The notes: generated by a model from the letters alone, not told the origin. A stretch of DNA of 24,857 nucleotides from CAMTWJ01 sp964643605 (GCA_964643605.1 CAZXTF010000011.1:1-24857); one strand, 5' to 3'; counted from the first letter of the stretch, positions 12,072 through 21,710 are shown. Made by a program: numbers and translations.

Positions 12072-14894
12072 ATGGCAGTCCTTATCGCTCTCTTGGTAGG
12101 ATTTTTGTTCTCGGCAATGATTGCCGGGCCTATCCTGTATTTGCATTCCCGACGTGTTTTAACAGAACAGAAGAACTTCGAAAGAGGACTCAAGATGGTT
12201 CCTCTTTTGATTCACCTGCCGCCACCGAGTGATGATACCGATGTCGGATCCCGAGATGTTCGAGATGTAACTGATGAAAATATCTCTAAGGCAGAGATTG
12301 TTTATAGTATTATTGCGAGCACTCTTCAAAAGGGTTTTCGAAACCGTTTTTATGGTCAACGGCATTTATCTTTCGAAATTGTCGGTATAGATGGTTTTAT
12401 AAGCTTTTACGTTGCTGTACCTGTATCTCTAGTAGATGTAGTAAAGCAAGCGATTGTGAGTGCATATCCGTCTGCTCGCCTTGAAGAAGTCGCCGAACAT
12501 AATATTTTTAATAAAGTTGGCCGTATCAGCAGTACCTTGGGTGGTGAGTTAACTCTAAAAGAGAACTATGCCTATCCGATAGCAACGTATCAGGATATTA
12601 AAAGAGACCCCATGCAGTCTGTTTTAAATGCTTTATCTACGCTTGATAAAGAAGATGGGGCAGCTATTCAAATCTTGGTCCGCCCAGCCGAACAGAGTTG
12701 GCGCAAGAGCGCTTCGTCTCTTGCCTCCAAAAAGCGCAAAGGCGAAGAGAAAAAGGCTGGTGGAGAGCTAGCATTTTGGTGGATTCGTCAGGTTTTTACC
12801 GCTCTTTTCAAGCCACCAGAAGATAAAAGTGGGGATACTGGTGCTTCAGCTTCTAACGATCGTTCGAGTATGGAAAACGCTGTTCTTGATGCGATTGATA
12901 ACAAAACCCGTCACCCAGGATTTGAGACGACCATTCGTGTCGTTACTTCTTCTAATGTGGCTCAAAGATCTCAGAGCCTCTTGAGTAATCTAGTAGCTAG
13001 CTTTGCACTATTTGATGCTCCAGGCAGAAATGGATTTAAATATACACCAGCCCAAGATATAGAGAGCTTTGCGACCTCTTATATTTTGCGGTTCTTCCCG
13101 CCGGGTCATAATAAAAATATTCTAAACTCGGTAGAGCTGTCGACGCTCTTTCACTTCCCTCAGCAAGATGATATTCCTACCTCTCAGCTAACCAGACAAG
13201 ACTCCAAACAAGTTGATGGTCCTCGCAACGTGCCTGATACTGGCCTACTCCTTGGGTATAACGAGTTTAGGGGCGCAAGAAAGCCGATACGACTGGCAAA
13301 GGGAGATCGCCAACGACACATGTACGTGGTGGGGCAAACTGGTGTAGGTAAGTCTGTATTCCTAGAGAATGTTGCCCTACAAGATATGTTAAATGGTGAT
13401 GGTTTTGCCTTTATCGATCCGCATGGTGATACAGCAGAGCGTTTGCTTTGTATGGTGCCAAAAGAGCGTACAGAAGACGTTATTTATTTCTGCCCGGCTG
13501 ACACCGATTATCCACTTGGTCTAAATATATTTGAGGCAGAAACAGATGACCAGAAAGACTTCGTGATCCAAGAAGTTATCAACGTGCTATATAAGTTATA
13601 TGACCCACAGAGACAGGGAATTATTGGCCCTCGATATGAGCATTTGTTTCGTAATGCAGCCCTTACGGTGATGGCTGGTCCAGATGGCGGAAGTTTTATT
13701 GATATACCAAAGCTATTTCGAGACAAGCAATATGTTGCACAGAAATTACAGTATGTAACAGATCAGAACGTGCTGGATTTTTGGCAGAAAGAAATGGTTC
13801 AGTCACAGCGTTCAAACGAGTTTGGTGAAGTGGTGAGCTGGTTTGTTAGTAAGTTTGGTGCTTTCCTCAGTAACGCCATGATGCGTAATATTATCGGGCA
13901 AACAAAGAGTTCTTTTGACCTGCGAGATATCATGGATAACAAAAAGATACTATTAGTAAACCTCAGTAAGGGGCGAACTGGAGAGCTTAACTCACGACTT
14001 CTCGGTATGATCTTTGTTATGAAATTCCAGGCTGCAGCGATGAGTCGAGCTAATATCCCTGAAGATCAACGGGAAGATTTCTGTCTGTATGTGGATGAGT
14101 TTCAGAATTTCTCTACTGACTCGTTTGCTACTATTATGTCCGAAGCTCGAAAATATCGCTTGAGCCTGACTGTGGCAAACCAGTTTACTACTCAGCTAAC
14201 AGAAGAGATTAGAGATGCAGTCTTTGGAAACATGGGTACTATTGTCTCCTTCAGAATTGGCCAAAATGATGTAGATTCTCTGACACGATATTTCCAGCCA
14301 CTATTTGATGGCGATGATCTCCTTAGAATTCCAAACTACAACACCATTGTAAGGACGCTTATTGGCGGGGTGCCAACTCAGCCATTTAGTATGGCAACGA
14401 TTCCACCTATGGGTAATCCCAATGAAGACCTCGGCAAGGCTCTCAAGCAATTGTCTGCTGCCAAGTTTGGTCAACCTCGACAGGTGGTTGAGAAAGAGAT
14501 ATTTGCTCGGATGAAGACCGACGAGCCACCAGCTCCAGCATATGGGTCTCCAGCACCGTCTCCCGCTCCAAGACAAGGTGTGACTGGCCAGCCAGCTCCT
14601 TCTTATGGAGCACAGCCATCTCCACAAGTCCCTAAGAGTCCCGCTAATGCTTCTTTTCTTGATCAGTGGCTAGAGAAACGCAAAACAGCCACTCAAGCAC
14701 CCAGAAGTCCTCTCCAGGCGTCTGAAGGTCAATCAGGGGCTGGACAATCTGCTGCTCAACAACTATCACGTACCCCGCAGGGTCCTGTTGCGTCATCGAA
14801 CGCCTCGAACACCAAGGAAGACCCTCGACCAGCTACCAAGGCACCATCTCGAGACGATGTCTTTATGCTAGATCACGACGGTAATCCAAAGTAG
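12072..14894 (+). CDS. TraD/VirD4-like membrane-anchored DNA-translocation ATPase (DUF87 type)
   Basis: Residues ~3-25 form one membrane helix, followed by a ~390-residue domain I cannot name. The ATPase core has Walker A GQTGVGKS (421-428), then FAFIDPHGDTAERLL, and Walker B with Asp675-Glu676 in LYVDEFQNF, followed by SEARKYRLSLTVANQFTTQL. This arrangement is that of type IV secretion coupling proteins and related HerA/FtsK ATPases that pump DNA or proteins across membranes. From about residue 815 the tail is rich in Pro, Ala, Ser and Gln and looks disordered. At 940 residues it is longer than classical VirD4. No other secretion genes are in the window. AGGAA (12060-12064) precedes the ATG. 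Its stop is one base from the convergent gene's stop. Confidence 0.82.
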   Translation: MAVLIALLVGFLFSAMIAGPILYLHSRRVLTEQKNFERGLKMVPLLIHLPPPSDDTDVGSRDVRDVTDENISKAEIVYSIIASTLQKGFRNRFYGQRHLSFEIVGIDGFISFYVAVPVSLVDVVKQAIVSAYPSARLEEVAEHNIFNKVGRISSTLGGELTLKENYAYPIATYQDIKRDPMQSVLNALSTLDKEDGAAIQILVRPAEQSWRKSASSLASKKRKGEEKKAGGELAFWWIRQVFTALFKPPEDKSGDTGASASNDRSSMENAVLDAIDNKTRHPGFETTIRVVTSSNVAQRSQSLLSNLVASFALFDAPGRNGFKYTPAQDIESFATSYILRFFPPGHNKNILNSVELSTLFHFPQQDDIPTSQLTRQDSKQVDGPRNVPDTGLLLGYNEFRGARKPIRLAKGDRQRHMYVVGQTGVGKSVFLENVALQDMLNGDGFAFIDPHGDTAERLLCMVPKERTEDVIYFCPADTDYPLGLNIFEAETDDQKDFVIQEVINVLYKLYDPQRQGIIGPRYEHLFRNAALTVMAGPDGGSFIDIPKLFRDKQYVAQKLQYVTDQNVLDFWQKEMVQSQRSNEFGEVVSWFVSKFGAFLSNAMMRNIIGQTKSSFDLRDIMDNKKILLVNLSKGRTGELNSRLLGMIFVMKFQAAAMSRANIPEDQREDFCLYVDEFQNFSTDSFATIMSEARKYRLSLTVANQFTTQLTEEIRDAVFGNMGTIVSFRIGQNDVDSLTRYFQPLFDGDDLLRIPNYNTIVRTLIGGVPTQPFSMATIPPMGNPNEDLGKALKQLSAAKFGQPRQVVEKEIFARMKTDEPPAPAYGSPAPSPAPRQGVTGQPAPSYGAQPSPQVPKSPANASFLDQWLEKRKTATQAPRSPLQASEGQSGAGQSAAQQLSRTPQGPVASSNASNTKEDPRPATKAPSRDDVFMLDHDGNPK

Positions 14895-14895
14895 T

Positions 14896-15468
14896 CTAAC
14901 GAGTAGATTGAGAACGTCGGAATAGAGAGAAGATAAGTTCTAGCACGAGTCCCAGGCCAAAACCTACACCGAGTGCCACTAGCCCAATAAGGAAGTTGTA
15001 ACGGTAGCCATAGTATCGACAAGCAATAAGGAGTCCTAAACTAGTAACGACAGAGAGGAGCCCTGCAAATAGTAGACCACTTGGCCGAGCAACTGTCTTA
15101 GCACTTATTTCGCTTACTGTATTTACTGCGGGCTGATGAACAAATTTGCTGAAAGCTTTTTGGGGCCCGGGTAGCTCTCGCTGTATCTTCTTTAGGTTAT
15201 CATCGATCGATCTCTTACGTAGCTCAGCCCCAAATCCTATTGGCCCAGAAGTTTGCTTCTTTTCATCAAGGTGGTGTTTTTGGATAGCTTCACCGCTTTT
15301 CGCCTCTTGTTCGATTGTATCTAGAATTTTATCTATAGAATCTTTATGCTCGTGCTTGGCTTTTTTTGCCTCATGTTCAAGGTGCTTCTCGACCTTTTTG
15401 TGATGATGACCTTCTTCGTGTTTTGGAAGGTCAATTTCATGATTGGAGTGGTGTAATTTTTCGCTCAT
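14896..15468 (-). CDS. His-rich two-helix membrane protein
   Basis: The 190-residue protein has a charged N-terminal ~70 residues rich in His, Lys and Glu (HHSNHEIDLPKHEEGHHHKK and similar), a linker (GPIGFGAELRKRSIDD), and two membrane helices near residues ~130-150 and ~157-180 ending RRSQSTR. The His clusters could bind metal ions, but the spacing is irregular and low complexity is an equally good explanation. No signal peptide is present, so the His-rich part probably faces the cytoplasm. It starts one base after the stop of the LPNTG surface protein and is co-transcribed with it. I do not recognise the family. Confidence 0.7.
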   Translation of the reverse strand: MSEKLHHSNHEIDLPKHEEGHHHKKVEKHLEHEAKKAKHEHKDSIDKILDTIEQEAKSGEAIQKHHLDEKKQTSGPIGFGAELRKRSIDDNLKKIQRELPGPQKAFSKFVHQPAVNTVSEISAKTVARPSGLLFAGLLSVVTSLGLLIACRYYGYRYNFLIGLVALGVGFGLGLVLELIFSLFRRSQSTR

Positions 15469-15469
15469 T

Positions 15470-17095
15470 TTATACCCCGGCTGTTACGTATTCTTTCTTT
15501 ACTATACCAAGCTCTTTACTAAGTAAGCTGCTGCGAGCAAGGAAGTAACCACTGATTGTGGTAACAGTAAAGGCGATGCCAATAGTGGTGCCTGGACCGG
15601 TGTTTGGTAGCTCTTCAACAGTTTTTAACATTGGACAGGCAACAGTCATAGAGATCTCATCGCCATATTTATTACTAATTTTACAGTCAAAACTAGTGCT
15701 GGCAGGCGTTGGTGAGTTAGTGCTTGGGATAGGGTTCTTCATGACAACTCGGAATTTATTCTCGAGCTGGCCATTGGCAGGTAGTGTTTGATTAGACCAA
15801 GTAACTTGATTAGTAGTCGTGTTGAATGTGCCACCTTGTGCTGCTAGGAAGGCTACATCAAGATCGGCATATTCTAAGACATCTCCTATGTAGTCGACAA
15901 CTTCGTATCCTTTTTTGTCGGAGGTGTTACTGTTGGCAGTAATCAGAGTATATTCGATCACATCACCACCATTTACAGTGCTTGCAATCGCAGCATCACC
16001 AGAGAGATTCTGAGTGATGTTTGCTACGCTTTTCGTAGACCCTGGGGGGACTTCAGGATCTGGATCGGTGTGACATTTGCCATCTGGTGGTATTGGTCTG
16101 CCGTCGGGACACAGTGGAGGAGGAGTGTCCCCGGTAACGGTTACACATACTCTCGGTGTAGTTTGAGTAGTTGCATTCGATGCGCTTATTTTTGCTAGGT
16201 TACAGATTTTTGTGCCACTAGCGATATTTGGCTTAACTCGCACAGCTACATCAAATATGCGACTATTGTCACTGCTTGCCATATTGCCAATGCTTTTAGT
16301 CATAATACCGTTACCACCCATAGGAATGTTGGTTGGGCTTAGCCGCTCGACATATCCGGCATCAAGATCATCAACAAGCTTGACGTTCTCTGCTAGAGAA
16401 TCGTCCTGTTTATTTCTGTACTCAACTCGCCAAGAAATAGTTTCTCCTGGCTTGACGGTCCATTTCCCTCCAATGAGTGATTTTTTAATTTCAAGCCTTG
16501 GTGGTTTTGGTGTTTCTTTGCCAAGTTGAGTAAAGTTCCCACAGTCTGCGATAATCCAGAATTGTTTACCAGTTGCTTTTACGTGCCCCTTAAATGCAGG
16601 ATAACTTGCTACGCCCCAAGCATTAAGCTTTCGCATATAAAAAGTGGTGCCATCGGCTCGGAGTCTTACCTCGTTATCTTTATGACTGTTGCTAATGTTA
16701 CTGTAGCCAGATAGTGAAGTACGTCCAATACTCCAGAAATCGTGAGCATTTGATTTGATAGTTACGTTTGGCTTACTTGGCAAGGCAGCGATATCGGCTC
16801 GTGTTACACCAAATTTTCCATATATAGCAGGCAGGTCACTGCCTGACTTGTCCCATGCCTTTAGGAGTTCACTTCTGGTATTGATGCCTCCACGGATAAT
16901 ATCGTTGCTCGAGGCGGCCATAGATTTTTGTGGTGGGACTGAAGCTGCAAAGATCTGCACCAACATACTCATTGCCACCAAGACAAAGCCTATTCGCCTG
17001 ATAGACTGTTCTTTTTTGAGTCGTTTCATATAGAATGATAACTCCTCCACAGCGCTGGGGTTGTAAGGGAGATTAGCTAGAAGTTTATTGAACAT
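15470..17095 (-). CDS. LPNTG-anchored surface protein with DUF11-like domains
   Basis: This 541-residue exported protein has a basic N-terminus, a signal/anchor helix (residues ~35-52, ending near SMAAS), and a ~130-residue N-terminal module starting SSNDIIRGG that I associate with Saccharibacteria surface proteins. Two DUF11-like beta domains follow (PPRLEIKKSLIGGKWTVKPG onward, and STKSVANITQNLSGD onward), joined by a Pro-rich Cys-containing linker (PPPLCPDGRPIPPDGKC). The C-terminus has LPNTG (496-500), a hydrophobic segment (~505-520) and a tail, the layout of a sortase signal, though the tail is longer than usual. No sortase is in the window. AAGG lies eight bases before the ATG. DUF11 domains usually build fibrous surface structures, so adhesion to a host bacterium is a plausible role. 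Confidence 0.8.
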   Translation of the reverse strand: MFNKLLANLPYNPSAVEELSFYMKRLKKEQSIRRIGFVLVAMSMLVQIFAASVPPQKSMAASSNDIIRGGINTRSELLKAWDKSGSDLPAIYGKFGVTRADIAALPSKPNVTIKSNAHDFWSIGRTSLSGYSNISNSHKDNEVRLRADGTTFYMRKLNAWGVASYPAFKGHVKATGKQFWIIADCGNFTQLGKETPKPPRLEIKKSLIGGKWTVKPGETISWRVEYRNKQDDSLAENVKLVDDLDAGYVERLSPTNIPMGGNGIMTKSIGNMASSDNSRIFDVAVRVKPNIASGTKICNLAKISASNATTQTTPRVCVTVTGDTPPPLCPDGRPIPPDGKCHTDPDPEVPPGSTKSVANITQNLSGDAAIASTVNGGDVIEYTLITANSNTSDKKGYEVVDYIGDVLEYADLDVAFLAAQGGTFNTTTNQVTWSNQTLPANGQLENKFRVVMKNPIPSTNSPTPASTSFDCKISNKYGDEISMTVACPMLKTVEELPNTGPGTTIGIAFTVTTISGYFLARSSLLSKELGIVKKEYVTAGV

Positions 17096-17135
17096 ATTTT
17101 TGCCTTATTGTTTTTGTATAATTTTCTTATGCTTA

Positions 17136-17160
17136 TTGAACCATAAAAGTATGTGTTCAA
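17136..17160. promoter_or_regulatory. palindromic operator candidate between surface operon and gyrB
   Basis: TTGAACCATA (17136-17145) is repeated in inverted form as TATG-T-GTTCAA (17150-17160), that is, ten paired bases per arm with one extra base. It lies just upstream of the surface-protein gene's likely -10 (TATAC on the minus strand, near 17116-17121) and overlaps its -35 position. It is 14 bases left of the gyrB -35, so a bound protein could affect both. Confidence 0.45.
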
Positions 17161-17173
17161 ACAAGAGGGAAAT

Positions 17174-17203
17174 TTGGACCAGATAAGAAGATTCGTGTAT
17201 ACT
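17174..17203 (+). promoter_or_regulatory. gyrB promoter
   Basis: TTGGAC (17174-17179) and TATACT (17198-17203) have an 18-base spacer. The predicted start near 17210 gives a leader of about 43 bases that includes the Shine-Dalgarno GAGGGA (17239-17244). Confidence 0.6.
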
Positions 17204-17252
17204 AGTGACTAGCGGCCACATTGGCGGGAAATACACATGAGGGATTTATTTA

Positions 17253-19208
17253 GTGTCTAAAGAAAAAAAATATGACTCTGGTTCAATCCAGGTGCTCGAG
17301 GGCTTAGAGCCGGTCCGAAAACGACCAGGTATGTATATTGGTGGTACAGGCATCGAGGGCCTCCATCATTTAGTCTGGGAAATTGTCGATAACGGTATTG
17401 ACGAAGCCTTGGCAGGCCATGCTAACTCTGTATCAGTAGAGATGTTAGAGAATAACGGTATTCGGGTTACCGACAACGGTCGTGGTATTCCTACCGACAA
17501 ACACCCCAAAACTGGCAAGAGCACAGTAGAGACAGTTCTGACTGTACTGCACGCTGGTGGTAAGTTTGGCGGTGGCGGCTATAAAGTATCCGGTGGTTTG
17601 CACGGTGTAGGTTCGAGTGTAGTGAATGCTCTATCTACCAACCTGACAGTTCGAGTGTTTAAAGACGGCAAGATTCACGAGCAACGTTATGAAAAGGGTG
17701 CACCGCAATCCGACCTAAAAGTAGTTGGCAAAACCGACAAAACCGGGACAGAGATTACATTTTATGCTGATGATTCTATCTTCGAGACGACAAAGTTCAA
17801 CTACGATACTATTCTGGATAGGCTACGGCACGCTGCCTATCTCACAAAAGGCATAAGAACTTCACTTTCTGACGAAACAACTGGCAAGAACTACAGCTTT
17901 TATTTTGAAGGCGGTATAAAATCATACGTTAAGCACCTAAATGTAGGCAAAGACGTAGTTGATGAAGATGTATTTTATGTCGACAAAGAGATAAAAGATT
18001 CTCAGGTAGAGGTTGCCCTGCAATATGTAGATACTTTTACCGAATCTGTAAAAGCTTTTGCAAACAACGTATACAACCCCGATGGTGGCACGCACTTAAC
18101 AGGTTTCCGAGCTGCTTTGACAAGGGTTATCAACGACTATGCCCGAAAGAGTGGCATGCTAAAAGAAAAAGAAGAAAACTTGTCTGGAGAAGACTGTCGA
18201 GAAGGTTTGACGGCGGTAATCCTAGTAAAAATGCCAGACCCACAGTTTGAAGGACAGACTAAAAACAAACTAGGCAATCCAGAAATGCGAGGATATGTAG
18301 AGCAAGTTTTGTCCGAATACCTGTCCTACTATTTAGAGGAACATCCAGCTATTGCCAAGAAGATAATTGGTAAAGCTCTGTTGTCTGCCAGAGCTCGTAA
18401 GGCTGCTAGGGCAGCTCGAGATAATATTATTCGTAAAGGAGCTCTTGAAGGCTCAACACTTCCAGGTAAGCTTGCTGACTGCGCTACTAAAGATCGGAGT
18501 CAAGCAGAACTCTTTTTGGTAGAGGGGGACTCTGCGGGTGGTTCGGCCAAAAACGGTCGTGATAGTAACTTCCAAGCAATTCTTCCACTGCGAGGTAAGG
18601 TATTAAATGTTGAGCGAGCCCGACTCGATAAGATGCTTGCCAATAACGAAATCGTTAGTCTTATTAAAGCTATGGGTGTAGGGATCGAAGAGCAGTTTGA
18701 TATAGAGGGCCTTCGGTACGAGCGCATTATTATTATGACCGATGCCGATGTTGATGGTTCGCACATTCGTACACTACTTTTGACGTTCTTTTTCCGACAT
18801 ATGTTGCCAGTTATCGAAAACGGTCACCTTTATATTGCTCAGCCACCATTGTTTGCGATCTCGAGCGGAAAAAAGAAAGTATATGCCTACAGCGATGAAG
18901 AAAGAGACAAAATCATTGACGGTATCATTACTGATAAAAAGGCAAAGGGGAGCAAAGTCAACAAAGACGATGATCGAGCCAAGCAGGCAGGCGTAAGTAT
19001 TCAGCGGTACAAGGGTCTTGGTGAGATGGACGCAGAGCAGTTAGCAGAGACAACCATGGATAAAAACAACAGGGTCTTGCTAAAAGTAGCAGTAGACGAT
19101 GCAGAAAAAGCCGACGCCATCTTTAATAAACTGATGGGTACAGAAGTAGATCTGCGTAAAAACTTTATTCAGACGCATGCAAAATTTGTGAAGGATTTGG
19201 ATATTTAA
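17253..19208 (+). CDS. gyrB: DNA gyrase subunit B
   Basis: GyrB is the ATPase half of gyrase, which introduces negative supercoils. The 651-residue protein has the GHKL ATPase motifs (IVDNGIDEAL with the Asn, DNGRGIP, GGLHGVGSSVVNAL), the transducer domain, and the TOPRIM motifs EGDSAGGSA with its Glu and DADVDGSHI with its metal-binding Asp residues. The C-terminal IQRYKGLGEMDAEQL is also typical. The length is that of short-form GyrB, without the proteobacterial insert. The start is GTG, eight bases after GAGGGA. gyrA follows after three bases. Confidence 0.97.
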   Translation: MSKEKKYDSGSIQVLEGLEPVRKRPGMYIGGTGIEGLHHLVWEIVDNGIDEALAGHANSVSVEMLENNGIRVTDNGRGIPTDKHPKTGKSTVETVLTVLHAGGKFGGGGYKVSGGLHGVGSSVVNALSTNLTVRVFKDGKIHEQRYEKGAPQSDLKVVGKTDKTGTEITFYADDSIFETTKFNYDTILDRLRHAAYLTKGIRTSLSDETTGKNYSFYFEGGIKSYVKHLNVGKDVVDEDVFYVDKEIKDSQVEVALQYVDTFTESVKAFANNVYNPDGGTHLTGFRAALTRVINDYARKSGMLKEKEENLSGEDCREGLTAVILVKMPDPQFEGQTKNKLGNPEMRGYVEQVLSEYLSYYLEEHPAIAKKIIGKALLSARARKAARAARDNIIRKGALEGSTLPGKLADCATKDRSQAELFLVEGDSAGGSAKNGRDSNFQAILPLRGKVLNVERARLDKMLANNEIVSLIKAMGVGIEEQFDIEGLRYERIIIMTDADVDGSHIRTLLLTFFFRHMLPVIENGHLYIAQPPLFAISSGKKKVYAYSDEERDKIIDGIITDKKAKGSKVNKDDDRAKQAGVSIQRYKGLGEMDAEQLAETTMDKNNRVLLKVAVDDAEKADAIFNKLMGTEVDLRKNFIQTHAKFVKDLDI

Positions 19209-19211
19209 GAT

Positions 19212-21710
19212 ATGAGCGATAAAGACCAGGAACCAGAAATTATAGTTGATAAACCAGTAGAGTCTCATCGGGTAGTGCAACGTACTGTCGAAGATGAGAT
19301 GGAGCAAAGCTATCTTCAGTACTCAATGAGTGTGATCGTCTCTCGTGCGCTACCTGACGTACGAGATGGTCTAAAACCAGTCCATAGGCGAATTTTGTAC
19401 ACCATGAACAGAGATGGACTTCGCAGCGGTGCAAAGCACCGTAAGAGTGCAACGGTAGTTGGTGCTGTGATGGGTGATTATCACCCTCATGGAGACTCGT
19501 CAATTTATGATGCTATGGCTCGTATGGCTCAGCCGTGGTCACTTCGTTACACATTAGTAAATGGACAAGGTAACTTTGGTTCGATGGACGGTGATCCACC
19601 AGCTGCTATGCGTTATACAGAGGCAAAAATGCAACAGCTTGCAGAAGAAATTTTAGCTGATATAGACAAAGAAACCGTTGATTTTCGTGAAAACTATGAT
19701 GGACGCTTGCAAGAACCAACCGTTCTCCCGGCAAAAGTTCCAAACCTTCTTTTGAACGGGCAGCTTGGTATTGCTGTTGGTATGGCAACCAACATACCTC
19801 CGCATAATTTAACAGAGGTTGTCGACGCTGTTGTCCTCAAGATTGATAATCCAGACGCTGGTGTCGACGAGCTTATGGAAGTTATGCATGGCCCAGATTT
19901 CCCAACAGGAGGCGTGATATACGGAAAAGAATCTATACGAACTGCATTTGCCACTGGGCGAGGCGGCGTAATTATGAGAGGTATTGCAGAAGTCGAAGAG
20001 ACCAAAGCCGGTAAACACAGAATAATCATAACCGAGATACCTTTTGGGCTTAACAAGGCTTCATTGATCGAAAAGATAGCCGATCTTTATAAGGAAAAGA
20101 AGATTACAGGTATTAGTGACCTTAGGGACGAATCATCTAAGGGCTTAGTGCGGATTGTAATCGATCTTAAAAAAGATGCCTACCCCAAGAAACTTTTAAA
20201 CCAGCTCTACAAGCTAACACCTCTGCAGACGACGTTCCACTACAACATGCTAGCTCTTGTCGATGGTATCCAGCCAAGAGTACTCGGTTTGGTTGATATC
20301 CTTTCTGAGTATATTAAGCACCGTCAGGATGTAATTCGCCGGCGGACTGTGTACGAGCTCAGAAAGGCCAAAGAGCGGGCGCATATTTTAGAGGGTCTAA
20401 AGATAGCACTTGATCATATCGATGAAGTTATTAAAACCATTCGAGCAAGTGAGACAACCGAAGAGGCCGAAACAAACTTGATTAAGAAGTTTAAGCTTTC
20501 TCAGATTCAAGCACAGGCTATTTTGGCGATGCAACTTCGTCGTTTGACTGGCCTGCAACGTAAAGAGATCGAAGATGAGCTAAAGAGCCTACTTGAGCTT
20601 ATTGCTAAGCTTGAGGGTATCTTGGCTGATGAAAAGAAAGTCTTGGCTATTGTAAAAACCGAAATTCTTGAAGTAAAGAAACAATTTGGCGACGAACGAC
20701 GAACCAAGGTTATCCCACAAGAACTCGGTAAAATGAGCGACGAAGACCTTATTCCAGATGAGCAAGTCGTTGTCACTCTTACATCGGCTAACTATATTAA
20801 GCGGAGCCCGATTGCAGAATATAAGAAACAAAACAGAGGTGGTAAGGGTAAGCGAGGTATGGCTACTCGAGAAGAAGATGTGATCGAGCACGTGGTTAAT
20901 GCAAGCACACATGACTTCTTGTTATTCTTTACGAATAAAGGTCGAGTCTTTAGGCTCAAGACTTACGAAGTTCCCGCAGTTGGTTTAAACGCTAAGGGAA
21001 TTGCCCTGGTCAATTTGTTGCAGCTTCAGCCTGAAGAAGTTGTAAGCTCGGTTATTAACATCAGTAAAACTGATAATGCCCAGAATCTCATTATGTGTAC
21101 CGTCAGGGGTGTAGTAAAAAAGACAGTCTTTGAGGCGTACAAAAACGTTCGTCAGAGCGGTTTAATTGCTATTAACCTAGATGACGGTGATGAATTGAAA
21201 TGGATCAGAATGACTTCTGGTGACGATGAAGTTGTGATCTCTACCTCGCAGGGGCAGGCTATTCGGTTCCACGAAAGCGGTGTGCGAGCTATGGGGCGAG
21301 TTGCTCGAGGTGTTCGAGGTATCCGCTTACGTGCAGGTGACCAAGTAATTGGCATGGACATTGTAGAGGAAGGCTCCAATATTTTTGTAATCAGTGAATA
21401 CGGTTATGGCAAGCGAACCAAGGTGGCTCAGTTTACAGCCCATGCTCGAGGTGGTGTTGGTATCCGCTCGGCTGTTGTCAACGACAAAACAGGAAAACTG
21501 ATAGGAGTAAAGAGCCTTACTGGTGAAGGTCAGGAGATTATTCTTATCTCAGCCGCCGGTCAGACAATTCGCTTGGGCCTCAAAGATATTTCAGAACTCG
21601 GAAGAGCTACTCAAGGTGTACGCATTATGCGCTTAAATGAGGGTGACTCAGTTGTCTCATTGGCTCTTGTCGACATAGAGCCAGACGAAAAAGAGAAAGA
21701 CGAAAAGTAG
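19212..21710 (+). CDS. gyrA: DNA gyrase subunit A
   Basis: GyrA cuts and rejoins DNA. The 832-residue protein shows SRALPDVRDGLKPVHRRIL, the quinolone-pocket region HPHGDSSIYDAMARMAQPWS, and the catalytic Tyr in AAMRYTEAKM. The Ser and Asp that change in quinolone-resistant E. coli (positions 83 and 87) are present here. The C-terminal beta-pinwheel begins with QNRGGKG, close to the GyrA box (usual form Q-R/K-RGG-R/K-G) with Asn for the basic residue; this marks it as gyrase rather than topoisomerase IV. It sits three bases after gyrB and has no strong Shine-Dalgarno of its own, so it is probably coupled to it. Confidence 0.97.
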   Translation: MSDKDQEPEIIVDKPVESHRVVQRTVEDEMEQSYLQYSMSVIVSRALPDVRDGLKPVHRRILYTMNRDGLRSGAKHRKSATVVGAVMGDYHPHGDSSIYDAMARMAQPWSLRYTLVNGQGNFGSMDGDPPAAMRYTEAKMQQLAEEILADIDKETVDFRENYDGRLQEPTVLPAKVPNLLLNGQLGIAVGMATNIPPHNLTEVVDAVVLKIDNPDAGVDELMEVMHGPDFPTGGVIYGKESIRTAFATGRGGVIMRGIAEVEETKAGKHRIIITEIPFGLNKASLIEKIADLYKEKKITGISDLRDESSKGLVRIVIDLKKDAYPKKLLNQLYKLTPLQTTFHYNMLALVDGIQPRVLGLVDILSEYIKHRQDVIRRRTVYELRKAKERAHILEGLKIALDHIDEVIKTIRASETTEEAETNLIKKFKLSQIQAQAILAMQLRRLTGLQRKEIEDELKSLLELIAKLEGILADEKKVLAIVKTEILEVKKQFGDERRTKVIPQELGKMSDEDLIPDEQVVVTLTSANYIKRSPIAEYKKQNRGGKGKRGMATREEDVIEHVVNASTHDFLLFFTNKGRVFRLKTYEVPAVGLNAKGIALVNLLQLQPEEVVSSVINISKTDNAQNLIMCTVRGVVKKTVFEAYKNVRQSGLIAINLDDGDELKWIRMTSGDDEVVISTSQGQAIRFHESGVRAMGRVARGVRGIRLRAGDQVIGMDIVEEGSNIFVISEYGYGKRTKVAQFTAHARGGVGIRSAVVNDKTGKLIGVKSLTGEGQEIILISAAGQTIRLGLKDISELGRATQGVRIMRLNEGDSVVSLALVDIEPDEKEKDEK

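Noticed and set aside
17136..17160. The palindrome as a LexA/SOS box
   Set aside because: GAAC and GTTC halves are present, but the spacing is far larger than the four bases of the Gram-positive SOS box.
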